A DNA stretch of 64,000 nucleotides from Paenibacillus gyeongsangnamensis (GCF_027533625.1 NZ_JAQAGZ010000004.1:124001-188000), one strand, 5' to 3'; numbered from the stretch's first letter, positions 42,075 through 50,876 are shown. Notes: generated by a model from the sequence alone, not told the origin. Translations and numbers: made by a program.

Positions 42075-43028
42075 TTAATATTGCTTCTCCAGATCCACCA
42101 GATTGAGCGCGGGCTTACCGCACTGCAGGTAATCGTGCAGATTCCGGATAAAAATATCAAATGCCCGCTCGTTGTAAACGTCCGTCGAGCCTGAGTTGTG
42201 CGGGGTGATGATGACCTGCTCCATGCCCCAAAGCGGATGGTCCGATGGCAGCGGCTCCTGCTCGAACACATCCAGTCCCGCTCCGGCAATCCGTTCCTCC
42301 CGAAGTGCTTCCAGCAGCGCCTCCGTATCCGTCGTTCCGCCGCGGCCGATGTTGATGAAGACGGCGGTCGGTTTCATGCGGGCGAACTCGGCTCGTCCGA
42401 AGATATGACGGGTTTCGTCCGTAAGCGGAAGCGTGACGACGACATAATCGCTCTCCGCCAAGACGTCGTGCAGCCCCTCAAGACCAACCATGTGGTCCAC
42501 GTAAGGGGCTGGTTCACCCGAACGGCGAAGGCCGAGCACACGCATATGGAACGCTTTGGCAAGCCGCGCCGTCTCTTCGCCGATCGCTCCAACGCCGATG
42601 ATTCCGATCGTTTTCCCATGAATTTCGCCGAGCGCTCCGGGATCGTGCCATTTTCTCTCCGCCTGGCAGCGCAAGGAGACATGAACTTTTCTTGCAAACG
42701 ACAGCAGCATGGCGAAGATCGTTTCCGAAATCGGATAAGCATGAACCCCGCTGGCGTTGGTAAGCGTGATGTCCTTCTCTTTAAAAGCCTGAAGCGGCAG
42801 CTTGTCGACGCCCGCTCCCCAGTTCTGCACCCAGCGAAGCTTCGAGTCCGGCTGCAGGCAGGCTTCCGCGGCGGCTGCGTTCCAGCCTGCGACGAGCTCC
42901 GCTTGCTTCAGCTTCGAAGCAACCAGCTCCTTGTCTTTCCCATGGATGACCTCCCAATCGGGGGCCAAAGCGGTCACCCGGGCAATCTGTTCCGGCGTCA
43001 GCGATTGCATAATGACCATCGTCCTCAT
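42075..43028 (-). CDS. D-2-hydroxyacid dehydrogenase
   Basis: 317 residues. NAD(P) fold GIIGVGAIGEETARLAKAF, the catalytic arginine block FINIGRGGTTDTEALLEALR, glutamate in AGLDVFEQEPLPSDHPLW and histidine in VIITPHNSGSTDVYNERAF. It reduces 2-keto acids such as glyoxylate, hydroxypyruvate or branched keto acids. Start at 43028 has GAGGAGG 10 nt upstream. Confidence 0.92.
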   Translation of the reverse strand: MRTMVIMQSLTPEQIARVTALAPDWEVIHGKDKELVASKLKQAELVAGWNAAAAEACLQPDSKLRWVQNWGAGVDKLPLQAFKEKDITLTNASGVHAYPISETIFAMLLSFARKVHVSLRCQAERKWHDPGALGEIHGKTIGIIGVGAIGEETARLAKAFHMRVLGLRRSGEPAPYVDHMVGLEGLHDVLAESDYVVVTLPLTDETRHIFGRAEFARMKPTAVFINIGRGGTTDTEALLEALREERIAGAGLDVFEQEPLPSDHPLWGMEQVIITPHNSGSTDVYNERAFDIFIRNLHDYLQCGKPALNLVDLEKQY

Positions 43029-43089
43029 CTGGATCCAGCCTCCTCTATGGTTACATGTCTATCCTTTATTGTAACGGATACCGAAGGAC

Positions 43090-43110
43090 AAAAAAAACCG
43101 CCTCCTGCGG
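43090..43110 (-). terminator. Terminator after the Crh-like gene
   Basis: CCGC/GCGG with loop AGGAG, followed by a T8 run on the minus strand. Short stem but long T-run. Confidence 0.6.
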
Positions 43111-43123
43111 ATCTCGTGTCACC

Positions 43124-43387
43124 TTATGCGCCTAATGACTTTTCCAGCAGCCGGCACATTTCATCAAGCGCCTCCTCCTCGTCCCCTCCCCGGGTCTGAA
43201 TCCGGAGGATTGTACCGCTGCGAATCGGCCGAAGCATCATGCCCAGCATGCTCTTGGCGTCCAGCACCATGCTGCTTTCTTCCAGAATGAACTGGATGCT
43301 GGAACGGTAGCGGTTCGCTGCTTGAACGATGCCGAGCAGATCCGCCGGCTGCAGATCATGGGATACCTTCACATTATGTACTCTCAT
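43124..43387 (-). CDS. HPr-family protein lacking the PTS histidine (Crh-like)
   Basis: 87 residues with the HPr fold: VKVSHDLQPADLLGIVQAAN, then LDAKSMLGMMLRPIRSGTIL. In HPr the active histidine lies at the position of Gln here (DLQPAD), as in Crh of Bacillus, so it cannot carry PTS phosphate. The regulatory serine (AKSMLGMM) is kept, so HPr kinase could phosphorylate it to act with CcpA. Gln-15 is followed by PAD instead of ARPA. AAGGAGG lies 8 nt before ATG 43387. A Crh-like regulatory role is inferred. Confidence 0.8.
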   Translation of the reverse strand: MRVHNVKVSHDLQPADLLGIVQAANRYRSSIQFILEESSMVLDAKSMLGMMLRPIRSGTILRIQTRGGDEEEALDEMCRLLEKSLGA

Positions 43388-43473
43388 CGGGGATACCTCC
43401 TTCCGGTAAACGGCCTGTTTTAATAATGTATTGATTGTAATCCAACCGGAAAACGCTCGCAACTGCCTTGCGC

Positions 43474-43503
43474 AAAAAAACGGCGCAGCCGAGGCAGCGC
43501 CGG
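43474..43503 (-). terminator. Terminator after the 72-residue protein gene
   Basis: CGGCGC/GCGCCG with a 10-nt loop, followed by T7 on the minus strand, 80 nt after the stop at 43583. Confidence 0.7.
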
Positions 43504-43582
43504 TCATGAATAGCTTACAGCGAAGGCCCTGCCGGGCTCCGTCCTTGCCTAAGCAAAATGACTGTCAACTGGTACATTCCCG

Positions 43583-43801
43583 TCAGGCCTGATCGTCATA
43601 CCGGGAATAACGTTCATCCACTTCCTTGGCCATTTGCCTGTACTGCTTTGTCTCTACCGCTACGGGATCGGCCTGGGCCTGGATCCGGATGACGGTTCTC
43701 GCGGGAAGCTTGCGCCTCGCCGCTTCGCCTGCCTGCTCCGACCGCATCTCGCCGTTCTCCAGCGTTTCCGCCAGCTCCTGCTCCATCCGTTCTCGATCCA
43801 T
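43583..43801 (-). CDS. Small acidic-helical protein, unknown
   Basis: 72 residues, highly charged and helical: MDRERMEQELAETLENGEMR, then RTVIRIQAQADPVAVETKQY and a YDDQA end. ATG 43801 has AAAGGGGG 7 nt upstream. No membrane segment. Followed by a terminator. No family recognised. Confidence 0.6.
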   Translation of the reverse strand: MDRERMEQELAETLENGEMRSEQAGEAARRKLPARTVIRIQAQADPVAVETKQYRQMAKEVDERYSRYDDQA

Positions 43802-44022
43802 TCGGATGCCCCCTTTCATTCATTAGGCTTCGCCTTCCTTATTGTAGTATAACCGCGAAGGATTCCGCTATGACAAGGCGGCTCCTTCACCTTAGAAAAG
43901 CGTCCGGCCGCTTGTTAGTTACATGGACGTAAGTAACGAACCTTTATTTCATTTCTTGTCGAAGGAACCGATCTTCTCTATAATGCAGATGTAACGAATG
44001 ATGAGGGGAGCGTGACGAGCCA

Positions 44023-44955
44023 ATGAAATACCGCAGACTCGGATCAACGGAACTGAAGGTATCGGTTGTCGGCGTAGGAACATGGCAGTTTGGCGGCGCA
44101 TGGGGCAAAGATTTCATGCAGGAGGAAGTCGATGCCATTCTGGACACCGCAATGGATGAAGGCATCAATTTGCTGGATACGGCGGAATGCTACGGACACC
44201 ACCTGTCCGAAAGCTTCATAGGCGGTTATATCTCCAAACGAAAAAGCCGGGCCGATTGGGTCATCGCGACCAAATTCGGACATAACCACGCGGACCGGAA
44301 CAACTCCAGCGTCAATTACTGGTCGGCCGGCGAAGTGCTGAAGCAGCTGGATGCTTCGTTGAAAGCGCTGCAAACCGATTATGTGGACTTATATCAATTC
44401 CATTCCGGACCGGATGAGGTATTCGATAACGATGAGCTTTGGACGGCCCTGGACAAGCAAGTACAGGCAGGCAAAATCCGCAATCTCGGCATCTCCATCG
44501 GGAGCAACGACAATGTGCATCAAACCGATGCCGCTTCGGAGGTACATGCCAAAGCGATTCAGGTCGTCTACAACCGCCTCGATCAAAGGCCGGAGATGAG
44601 GGTGTTCCCTTCCTGCCGGCGTCAGGATCTCGGTGTTCTCGCGCGCGTTCCGCTGGCCAGCGGCTACCTGAGCGGGAAATACAAGCCGGGTTCCGTCTTC
44701 CCGGACAACGACGTACGCTCCCGACACGATCAGGAGCAGACCGCGGCCAAGCTGCGTCAGGTTGAAGAAATCGGCCGCACCGAAGTGCCTCAAGGGGTCT
44801 CTATGGCCGAATGGGCTTTGGCCTGGTGTCTGCAGCACGACGCCGTCACCTGCGTTATCCCCGGGTGCAAGAGTCCGGAGCAAGTCATTACGAATGCGCG
44901 TGCCGCGCGCCTTGAGCTTGTACGGGACGATCACCCGCAAGCTTGGAAAGGTTAA
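44023..44955 (+). CDS. Aldo/keto reductase
   Basis: 310 residues. Family motifs: LGSTELKVSVVGVGTWQFGG, NLLDTAECYGHHLSESFIGG with the catalytic Asp and Tyr, VIATKFGHNH with the lysine, YVDLYQFHSGPDEVFDNDEL with the histidine, and VIPGCKSPEQVITNARAARL for NADPH. It resembles YdbC/YajO-type reductases of Bacillus. Cytosolic, single gene with its own terminator. Confidence 0.94.
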   Translation: MKYRRLGSTELKVSVVGVGTWQFGGAWGKDFMQEEVDAILDTAMDEGINLLDTAECYGHHLSESFIGGYISKRKSRADWVIATKFGHNHADRNNSSVNYWSAGEVLKQLDASLKALQTDYVDLYQFHSGPDEVFDNDELWTALDKQVQAGKIRNLGISIGSNDNVHQTDAASEVHAKAIQVVYNRLDQRPEMRVFPSCRRQDLGVLARVPLASGYLSGKYKPGSVFPDNDVRSRHDQEQTAAKLRQVEEIGRTEVPQGVSMAEWALAWCLQHDAVTCVIPGCKSPEQVITNARAARLELVRDDHPQAWKG

Positions 44956-44962
44956 TACGGAG

Positions 44963-44990
44963 AGACTCCCGGTTGCCGGGAGTCTTTCTG
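44963..44990 (+). terminator. Terminator after the aldo/keto reductase gene
   Basis: AGACTCCCGG/CCGGGAGTCT with loop TTG, then TTTCT. Confidence 0.85.
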
Positions 44991-45063
44991 CTTGCCAACA
45001 TATCCGCTAAGGCATGTTTCCCTGCGGGAGGCCATATGCTGTTGTCAAAAGGAGCTGATCCAT

Positions 45064-45474
45064 GTGACGATAGACGGCCATTTTATCCCTGCTCCGGCGT
45101 TCGATGAACTCCGGCCCAGCCACGCGCATCATTACCACGGCATGACGTCCGTCACCTTGAATCACAGGCATATTGTCGATTTTTATCTCTATGCCTTAAA
45201 CGGCAGCGCGACAGACGGCCACATTCACCGCTATCAAGGACTCACGTATATTGCGGACCGGCATTTTCACCGGTTAATCGGCAATTCCGGGCCCGCAATC
45301 CCGCTGCCCGACGGCTCCCATTATCACTTGATCGACGGCTTAACCGACGAAGAGCCTTTTATCAATAGAGGCAATTTTTATTCCACTGTTCTTTCCATAG
45401 ACCGCCATACCCACCGGCTGGTCGGACCGACCGGTAGAGGCATCGGTTATGAAGATCCGTTTTTCTTGACGTAA
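45064..45474 (+). CDS. YmaF-family histidine-rich protein
   Basis: 136 residues with many histidines in paired repeats: SHAHHYHGMTSVTLNHRHIV, GHIHRYQGLTYIADRHFHRL, and SIDRHTHRLVGPTGRG. This is the YmaF family of Bacillales. The repeats suggest metal binding but no function is established. GTG 45064 has AAGGAG 9 nt upstream. Confidence 0.8.
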   Translation: MTIDGHFIPAPAFDELRPSHAHHYHGMTSVTLNHRHIVDFYLYALNGSATDGHIHRYQGLTYIADRHFHRLIGNSGPAIPLPDGSHYHLIDGLTDEEPFINRGNFYSTVLSIDRHTHRLVGPTGRGIGYEDPFFLT

Positions 45475-45482
45475 GGTTCGGT

Positions 45483-45650
45483 TCATTCGCTGCCGTACAT
45501 AGCTTTATCCGCTTGCTTGGAGCTCGTCGTTTTGCGCACCGTAAAAGCAATACAGTCGCCCTTTAATTGAACCGGGCGCCCATCCCGCCGAATAGGGAAC
45601 TGCTGCGTCCTGACGATGCATTCGAGCTCCTCCCACCCCGCATACCCAGA
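45483..45650 (-). pseudogene. Start-less gene fragment next to repeat copy 3
   Basis: On the minus strand a frame with natural codons reads GYAGWEELECIVRTQQFPIR, RDGRPVQLKGDCIAFTVRKT and TSSKQADKAMYGSE before a TGA. It enters from repeat copy 3, where the frame meets a stop, and there is no initiator. The repeat may have replaced the front of a small gene. Family not recognised. Confidence 0.4.
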
Positions 45651-45747
45651 ATAAACGGCTACGCCGTCCTTGTCTTACAAGGACCAGCGCGTTTATCAAG
45701 GTTGATGCGAAGCTTAAAGTTACGAAACTTATAAATTCTTATCAACC
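45646..45747 (+). repeat. Two-hairpin dispersed repeat, copy 3
   Basis: Starts CCAGAATAAACGGCTACGCC, ends CTTATCAACC, then A6, which is the T-tract of the next gene's terminator. Both hairpins are complete, with small changes in the second. Confidence 0.92.
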
Positions 45748-45776
45748 AAAAAAGCCCAGATCTGAAGATCTGAGCT
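45748..45776 (-). terminator. Terminator after the PASTA pseudokinase gene
   Basis: AGATC/GATCT inside AAAGC/GCTTT arms, followed by a T6 run on the minus strand that touches repeat copy 3. Confidence 0.75.
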
Positions 45777-45809
45777 TTGCTCTATGCTGCACATAGGGTG
45801 TACCCGCCT

Positions 45810-47039
45810 CTAATCCAACCCTTTGCTCACCCAGAAGGTCACGCTGTCGCCCTTCTGGAGCTGCGATTTGGCCGCAGGCTCCTGCCGAAAAACCGTGCCT
45901 TGCGACTGGTTATTACGCTCCAGAAAGTACTGGTATCTGAGCCCCGCAGCCAGCGCGCTCTTCTCGGCTTCGGCTTGGGACAACCCCACGAGGTTGGGAG
46001 CTTCGACCGGACCGCCGTCCGTTTTCGGATTCGTGTCCGGTGTCTTCGGATTCTGCGTATCGGTAGTGGGAGGCTTGCTCGTTGCCGGCGGGTTTGCCGG
46101 CGACGGCGTTTCCTGCACGGGAGAGGCGGCCTGATCCTTGTGGACGAATTTTCCATTCACCCATACGACAAGTCCTCCCATGACGACGACGAGACAGGCA
46201 AGAACGATACCCAGACGCAGCAAACGCCGGTTCGACGCCTGTTCAGCCGGCTCCCCCTGTCCCGGACGAACCGCTTCCTCCTCCTCATCATCTTCCTCTG
46301 TTGTATACGTCAGCGGTGCCTCTCGATATCTCGTCTCGTCAGCCGGCGTTACGGGGACATCGAGCAGCCGCTGCAATCCGAGAACAAAAGAAGCCAGCGA
46401 AGATTGCTCCAGCCTTACTCCCCGAACTAGCTCCAGCAGCCCCTCCTGCTGCGCCGGAGACAAATCGGCGGTGGAGCGGCTAAGCTGCCTTTCCATCAAC
46501 TCCGCGTCGCCGCCTACCAGCTCCGTACGCGTCGTCAGCTGCGTGAGCAGACGGCAAAGGCCGGCTGCACCGCGCGTGGAGGCGTCGCCCTTCTCCCAAT
46601 AGTTAATGACCTTCAGCTGCCCTTCTTCACTGAGCCAAAGGTTGTCGGCCAGCACGGAGTAGCCTTGAATTCCCGCTTCAAGCGCATCCTGCATCCCTTT
46701 GCCGAGAGCGAAGACCATAGCGAGCAGCTCCGTTGTCGATTTTGCAAGCTGCTTTAACTCCCCGATCATTGGGCGGCCGCCGAACATCTTCAGTACTGCA
46801 AAGACGCCCTGAGCATCGACCCCCATATCTAAAATATGCAAAAAACGGTTGTCTGAAAATGAAGCCACGTCTCTAAGCTGCCGAATATATCGCTGGGTGA
46901 AGGCCGGATCGCCGTTCTCCATAAGATGGAGAATGACCTCCCTGTTCAGGGATTGATCCTTTCCAAGGTAAATCATTCCGTTGACCACAGGAAGAATCGG
47001 CTGCAGGAGCAAATAACGTTGACTAATCTGCTTCTCCAT
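45810..47039 (-). CDS. PASTA-domain pseudokinase, membrane-spanning
   Basis: 409 residues: an N-terminal Ser/Thr-kinase-like domain (about 8-250), an acidic linker, one membrane helix (about 267-291), a Pro/Thr-rich linker and one extracellular PASTA domain (about 343-409, VEAPNLVGLSQAEAEKSALA). It has the layout of PrkC/StkP sensors, but the kinase is degenerate: the lysine of the VAIK motif is histidine (VILHLM), HRDLKPSN is replaced by GYSVLADN, and the DFG position reads NYW. It should not catalyse phosphate transfer and may act as a scaffold that senses muropeptides or lipid II. Confidence 0.85.
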   Translation of the reverse strand: MEKQISQRYLLLQPILPVVNGMIYLGKDQSLNREVILHLMENGDPAFTQRYIRQLRDVASFSDNRFLHILDMGVDAQGVFAVLKMFGGRPMIGELKQLAKSTTELLAMVFALGKGMQDALEAGIQGYSVLADNLWLSEEGQLKVINYWEKGDASTRGAAGLCRLLTQLTTRTELVGGDAELMERQLSRSTADLSPAQQEGLLELVRGVRLEQSSLASFVLGLQRLLDVPVTPADETRYREAPLTYTTEEDDEEEEAVRPGQGEPAEQASNRRLLRLGIVLACLVVVMGGLVVWVNGKFVHKDQAASPVQETPSPANPPATSKPPTTDTQNPKTPDTNPKTDGGPVEAPNLVGLSQAEAEKSALAAGLRYQYFLERNNQSQGTVFRQEPAAKSQLQKGDSVTFWVSKGLD

Positions 47040-47176
47040 AGGAACCCCCTCTGTGTACCATTTTTACATAAATGTATTCGTGGGCGCTGCCATTTTTGTG
47101 ACGATGCGGATACGGCCCGCACCTGGCCCGAGCCTGTTCGGTGCGGACTAGCCGCAGGAACCCGCCGTTTCCGTCT

Positions 47177-47407
47177 CTAGACTTGCTTCGGAATCGCAAT
47201 CCAGCCTTCCGCGATCCCGTAATAGAACGCGGCGATGCTGATCAGCCCGAGGATCAGCCATACTGTGGCCGGAGCCGGTTTCTTTTGAAAATAAAGAACG
47301 AAGGCCGCACTGATAAAAGACCCCATAACCACCAGACATAATAGCATAATAATTGTAGCCATACCGACAATAAGACTCCCCTCATGGGCTGGATGCTTCA
47401 AATTCAT
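47177..47407 (-). CDS. Small membrane protein, unknown
   Basis: 76 residues from ATG 47407 with two membrane helices: MATIIMLLCLVVMGSFISAA and VWLILGLISIAAFYYGIAEG. No convincing ribosome-binding site: GTG 47434, ATG 47407 and ATG 47362 are all possible starts. No family recognised. Confidence 0.5.
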   Translation of the reverse strand: MNLKHPAHEGSLIVGMATIIMLLCLVVMGSFISAAFVLYFQKKPAPATVWLILGLISIAAFYYGIAEGWIAIPKQV

Positions 47408-47645
47408 ATTATAAACGATCCGTCTCCCCGGCACAAACCCTTTACTTATTCTTAACTGCCGTTATCCGCTCCGGTGCTGCCGGATCAGATCCATCTTCAC
47501 TTGCCGGACGGCATCGCTTATTGAGGGTCATCTGATTCGCCGCCAGTCTGTACCGTTGTCTCAAATGCGGGTACAATGGTTAACCATATGATTTCCCGGT
47601 TTGCAACAATTAACCAAATCGCCCCCCCGCCTCCCCATGCAAAAA

Positions 47646-47676
47646 AAGAGCAGGCCGCAGCCTGCTCTTCTCTCCC
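47646..47676 (-). terminator. Terminator after the zinc alcohol dehydrogenase gene
   Basis: AGAGCAGGC/GCCTGCTCT with a 4-nt loop, followed on the minus strand by T7. Confidence 0.88.
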
Positions 47677-47685
47677 TCTATTTCA

Positions 47686-48699
47686 TTAAACTTCTACGAT
47701 TGCTTTAATGACCCCGGTTTCCGGTTTCAGCCACGCTTCATATGTCCCGATCATTTCGTCAAAAGACGCCCGGTGCGTGATAAACGCATCCGTATTTACT
47801 TTGCCGTCGCGGATGCTCCCGATGACCTGCTCGAAATCGGCCCGGGTCGCGTTCCGGCTGCTGAGCAGTGTCATCTCCCGTTTGTGAAACTCGGGATCGC
47901 TGAACGATATATCCGCTTTGACGAGGCCCACAAAGACGAGCCGGCCGCCATGCGACACGTACCGGAAGGCGTTCTCCATCGACCTTGCGTTCCCCGTCGC
48001 ATCCATCACCAGAGTCGGGAACTCGCCGCTTGTGATGCTTTCGATTTGCCCCACCGGATCGTGGCTCGCGTTAACCGTGTAATCTGCCGGTGCCCAGCTC
48101 TTGCAAAATGCGAGCCGCTCCTCGTTAATGTCGAGCGCAATAACCTTTGCACCTGCCAGCTGCGCATATTTCATGACGCCGAGGCCGATCGGTCCGGCTC
48201 CGATGACGAGCGCGAATTCGCCCGGCTGTACAGCGGCCCGCCGCACCGCGTGCGCTCCGATGCTTAGGCATTCCACGATCGCCGTTTGATCGAGCGTAAG
48301 CCCTTCCGCCCGGAGCAGATGCGTCGCCGGCACCGTAATAAATTCTCTCATGCCGCCGTCTTGATGTACGCCAAGCACGCTAAGCTGTGTGCAGCAGTTC
48401 GTTCTTCCGCTGCGGCACGCGATACATTCCCCGCATTCCAGATAAGGGATGACGGTGACTTGATCGCCCGGCTGCAAACCGTCGGCATTCGGTCCGATCT
48501 CTATGATCTCCCCTGCCAGCTCATGACCGAGCACCCGCGGATACACAAAATAAGGCTGGTTCCCCCGGTAAGCATGCAGGTCCGTTCCGCAAATGCCCAC
48601 ACGCCGGATACGAACGAGCGCTTCCCGCTCTGTACGGCGGGGCATTTCCGTTTCTTTCAGCTCGAATCGGTTAGGCTCCTCGCAATAAATCGTCTTCAT
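47686..48699 (-). CDS. Zinc-dependent medium-chain alcohol/polyol dehydrogenase
   Basis: 337 residues. Catalytic zinc: GICGTDLHAYRGNQP with Cys and VLGHELAGEIIEIG with His-Glu. Structural zinc: ECGECIACRSGRTNCC. Rossmann motif VIGAGPIGLGVMKYAQLAGA. Same group as L-threonine, sorbitol, galactitol and L-gulonate dehydrogenases; the exact substrate cannot be read from sequence. Alone, with its own terminator. Confidence 0.93.
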   Translation of the reverse strand: MKTIYCEEPNRFELKETEMPRRTEREALVRIRRVGICGTDLHAYRGNQPYFVYPRVLGHELAGEIIEIGPNADGLQPGDQVTVIPYLECGECIACRSGRTNCCTQLSVLGVHQDGGMREFITVPATHLLRAEGLTLDQTAIVECLSIGAHAVRRAAVQPGEFALVIGAGPIGLGVMKYAQLAGAKVIALDINEERLAFCKSWAPADYTVNASHDPVGQIESITSGEFPTLVMDATGNARSMENAFRYVSHGGRLVFVGLVKADISFSDPEFHKREMTLLSSRNATRADFEQVIGSIRDGKVNTDAFITHRASFDEMIGTYEAWLKPETGVIKAIVEV

Positions 48700-49012
48700 C
48701 CTGCTCCGCCTCTCTTATGGGTTATTCGTCAGGCTGATTTCCCAAGTTCTTAAGCGCTTCCATAACCACCGCAGACCTGCGCTCTTACGTCGATAAGATG
48801 CATCCTGTAGATTCAAGAGCAGCCCAATCGACGTAAGTTCCCGGTATGAGTGTTTACCGGGGAGTCCACCTGTTATAGCCAAAAGGATGGACCTGGAATT
48901 AGCTATCCGGCTATCCTGCCGGCCTGCAGCAGAACCGGTACCATTTTATGTACCTTTCTATTATAGCCCCATCGCCCGGCCATGCCTAGACCCCATTCCG
49001 CCAATTCCGACA
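48700..49012. other. Gene-free region with an 11-bp inverted repeat
   Basis: CTTACGTCGAT at 48784-48794 and ATCGACGTAAG at 48827-48837 form a perfect 11-bp inverted repeat with a 32-nt spacer. No coding frame found. It may be a repressor site or a terminator. Confidence 0.4.
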
Positions 49013-50149
49013 TCACTGGCGTGGTCCGCATGCCTCTTGCCGTTCGTAGAGCGCAAGTATCGGAGACATCGCAGCCCGCAGCGGTTCCGGCGTCCTGCCG
49101 CTGAGCGCATAGCAGCTGTGACGTATTAGCAGCGCTTGCGTCGCCGCATTCATGTCCCCTTCCACCCAGCCGAGTCCGATAGGCACGGCTTGCGGTATGT
49201 CCGGATACCATTCGCCTTCCTTCACTTGAGCCACATTCGGCGCGGGCGGGGAATGCTTCAGCTCCCTGGAGAAGCCCCCGTCCTCCCGAAGCAGACGGTT
49301 CATATTGGCATAGGTAATCGCGATGATTTCGTCCAGGTCCTCCGGCTGAATCTCGGCGATTCCCGAGGACAGCAAATCGATCGGATTGCGGATCCAGCAC
49401 ATATCCAGGGCCTCGTCGCTGCGCAAGCAGTGCAGCAGCGTCCGGTAAATCCGGTCGCCGTGCGGAAGCCGCTCTCCCATGCGTTCATACAAGATGTTGA
49501 GCTTGAACGTACCCGATATCCGGATATATAAGCATCCTTCGCCCCACAATCCGGTCTCAGGGTCCTGGATCGAAGCCAGGTAAGAAAACAAAGCTTCCTT
49601 ATATGGAATACGTTCCTCATCAGTCAGCTGGATCAAAAACATTGCACAGCTGCTTAAGTAGTCGCAGCCCCTCCAGCTGCTGACCAGCGATATCCCCTTC
49701 AGCCATTCCGCGAAACCCGCAGGCGTATGCATAAAGTCCGGAAGCTTGCGATGCGCGGAAGGCAGCGGATACAGCGGCCTGCTGCCCAGCCGCTTCAAAG
49801 CATTCGTGCAGTATCCCAGTGCCCGGTTTACCATGACGGCGTCCTGCCGCATGGAAGGGTCGGCATCGTAGAAATACCCTGACCCGGGCTCCTGCTTCCC
49901 TTGGAAGAAAGCCGTCATCGCTCTTCGCATCGGCTGCGGCATCGCATCGGTCAATCCCGAGCGAACGAGGATGTTCAGCGCCTGGGCTGAGGATTCGATA
50001 TCCGGCGTCCAGCCAGGGACCGTCCTGGAGCTGCGGGCATAATAGAACCCGCCGCTCTCCATATCATATTGGCCGGCAAGCCATGCATAGAAGTTTGAAA
50101 ACAGCAAATCCATTTCCTGAAGCGTGCGGTCGATCGTATCGTTATTCAT
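49013..50149 (-). CDS. Predicted alpha/alpha-toroid protein, unknown
   Basis: 378 residues, soluble and helical, with repeating helix pairs and motifs such as YDMESGGFYYARSSRTVPGW, IQDPETGLWGEGCLYIRISG and DGGFSREL. The GGF/GLW-type turns between helices recall terpenoid-cyclase and six-hairpin glycosidase toroids. Catalytic residues of those families (DXDD or a paired glutamate) are not obvious. ATG 50149 has GGGGGAGA upstream. No function assigned. Confidence 0.65.
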   Translation of the reverse strand: MNNDTIDRTLQEMDLLFSNFYAWLAGQYDMESGGFYYARSSRTVPGWTPDIESSAQALNILVRSGLTDAMPQPMRRAMTAFFQGKQEPGSGYFYDADPSMRQDAVMVNRALGYCTNALKRLGSRPLYPLPSAHRKLPDFMHTPAGFAEWLKGISLVSSWRGCDYLSSCAMFLIQLTDEERIPYKEALFSYLASIQDPETGLWGEGCLYIRISGTFKLNILYERMGERLPHGDRIYRTLLHCLRSDEALDMCWIRNPIDLLSSGIAEIQPEDLDEIIAITYANMNRLLREDGGFSRELKHSPPAPNVAQVKEGEWYPDIPQAVPIGLGWVEGDMNAATQALLIRHSCYALSGRTPEPLRAAMSPILALYERQEACGPRQ

Positions 50150-50272
50150 CGGTTAAGCGTCTCCCCCCGTCTCAGAACCTGTCCCATCGTTCGAGAAAGC
50201 CTCTTCCGTACATGATAGCAACGGCCGGACGTACGGACAATAATCCTCACCTCACGTGTTTAACTTGTCCCA

Positions 50273-50318
50273 ACAAGCAGTCAGCGAGTGACATTCGGAC
50301 TCGTCGATGGATGCTTGT
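50273..50318. other. Stem-loop in the divergent leader region
   Basis: ACAAGCA (50273) pairs with TGCTTGT (50312), with an inner CGAGT/ACTCG stem. It lies between the divergent toroid protein and GNAT genes. Confidence 0.4.
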
Positions 50319-50420
50319 TATATCTATTACTTCGTAAACTAATAGTTACGATAATTGAGTATGAATATAATAAAACGTATACTAGTATTTAAAATAATAG
50401 AGACTTTGGAGTGATTTTTT

Positions 50421-50876
50421 TTGGATATTAAACTAGATGATTTAACCGGATCTGAAGTGACTGCATTAATCGGGGAGCATCTTCAGAGTATGGCGCTTCA
50501 TTCCCCGCCAGAAAGTATGCATGCCCTAAATCTTGAGGAATTGAAAAAGCCGGAAATTACATTTTGGAGTGCATGGGAACAAAGCGAATTAGTTGGTTGC
50601 GGGGCACTAAAAGAACTGGATGGGGAGTATGGAGAAATAAAATCAATGCGAACTTCTTCATCACACCTAAGAAAAGGTGTTGCTATGCGAATCCTTGAAC
50701 ACATCATTGAAGAAGCCAAGCGTCGCGGCTATAAGCGGCTAAGCTTGGAAACAGGCTCAATGGATGCTTTCGAACCGGCAAAAAGATTATATGCAAGCTT
50801 TGGGTTTCAATATTGTAAGCCGTTTTCGGATTACATTGAGGATCCCAATAGCGTATTTATGACAAAAGAATTATGA
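50421..50876 (+). CDS. GNAT-family acetyltransferase
   Basis: 151 residues. GNAT acetyl-CoA motif SMRTSSSHLRKGVAMRILEH (R-x-x-G-x-A form), upstream GCGALKELDGEYGEIKSM and downstream AKRLYASFGFQYCKPFSDYI. TTG start with GGAGTG 8 nt upstream; a TATAAT lies at 50366. AT-rich with A/T-ending codons compared with its neighbours, which points to recent acquisition. Substrate unknown; resembles small PhnO/YhfO acetyltransferases. Confidence 0.85.
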   Translation: MDIKLDDLTGSEVTALIGEHLQSMALHSPPESMHALNLEELKKPEITFWSAWEQSELVGCGALKELDGEYGEIKSMRTSSSHLRKGVAMRILEHIIEEAKRRGYKRLSLETGSMDAFEPAKRLYASFGFQYCKPFSDYIEDPNSVFMTKEL

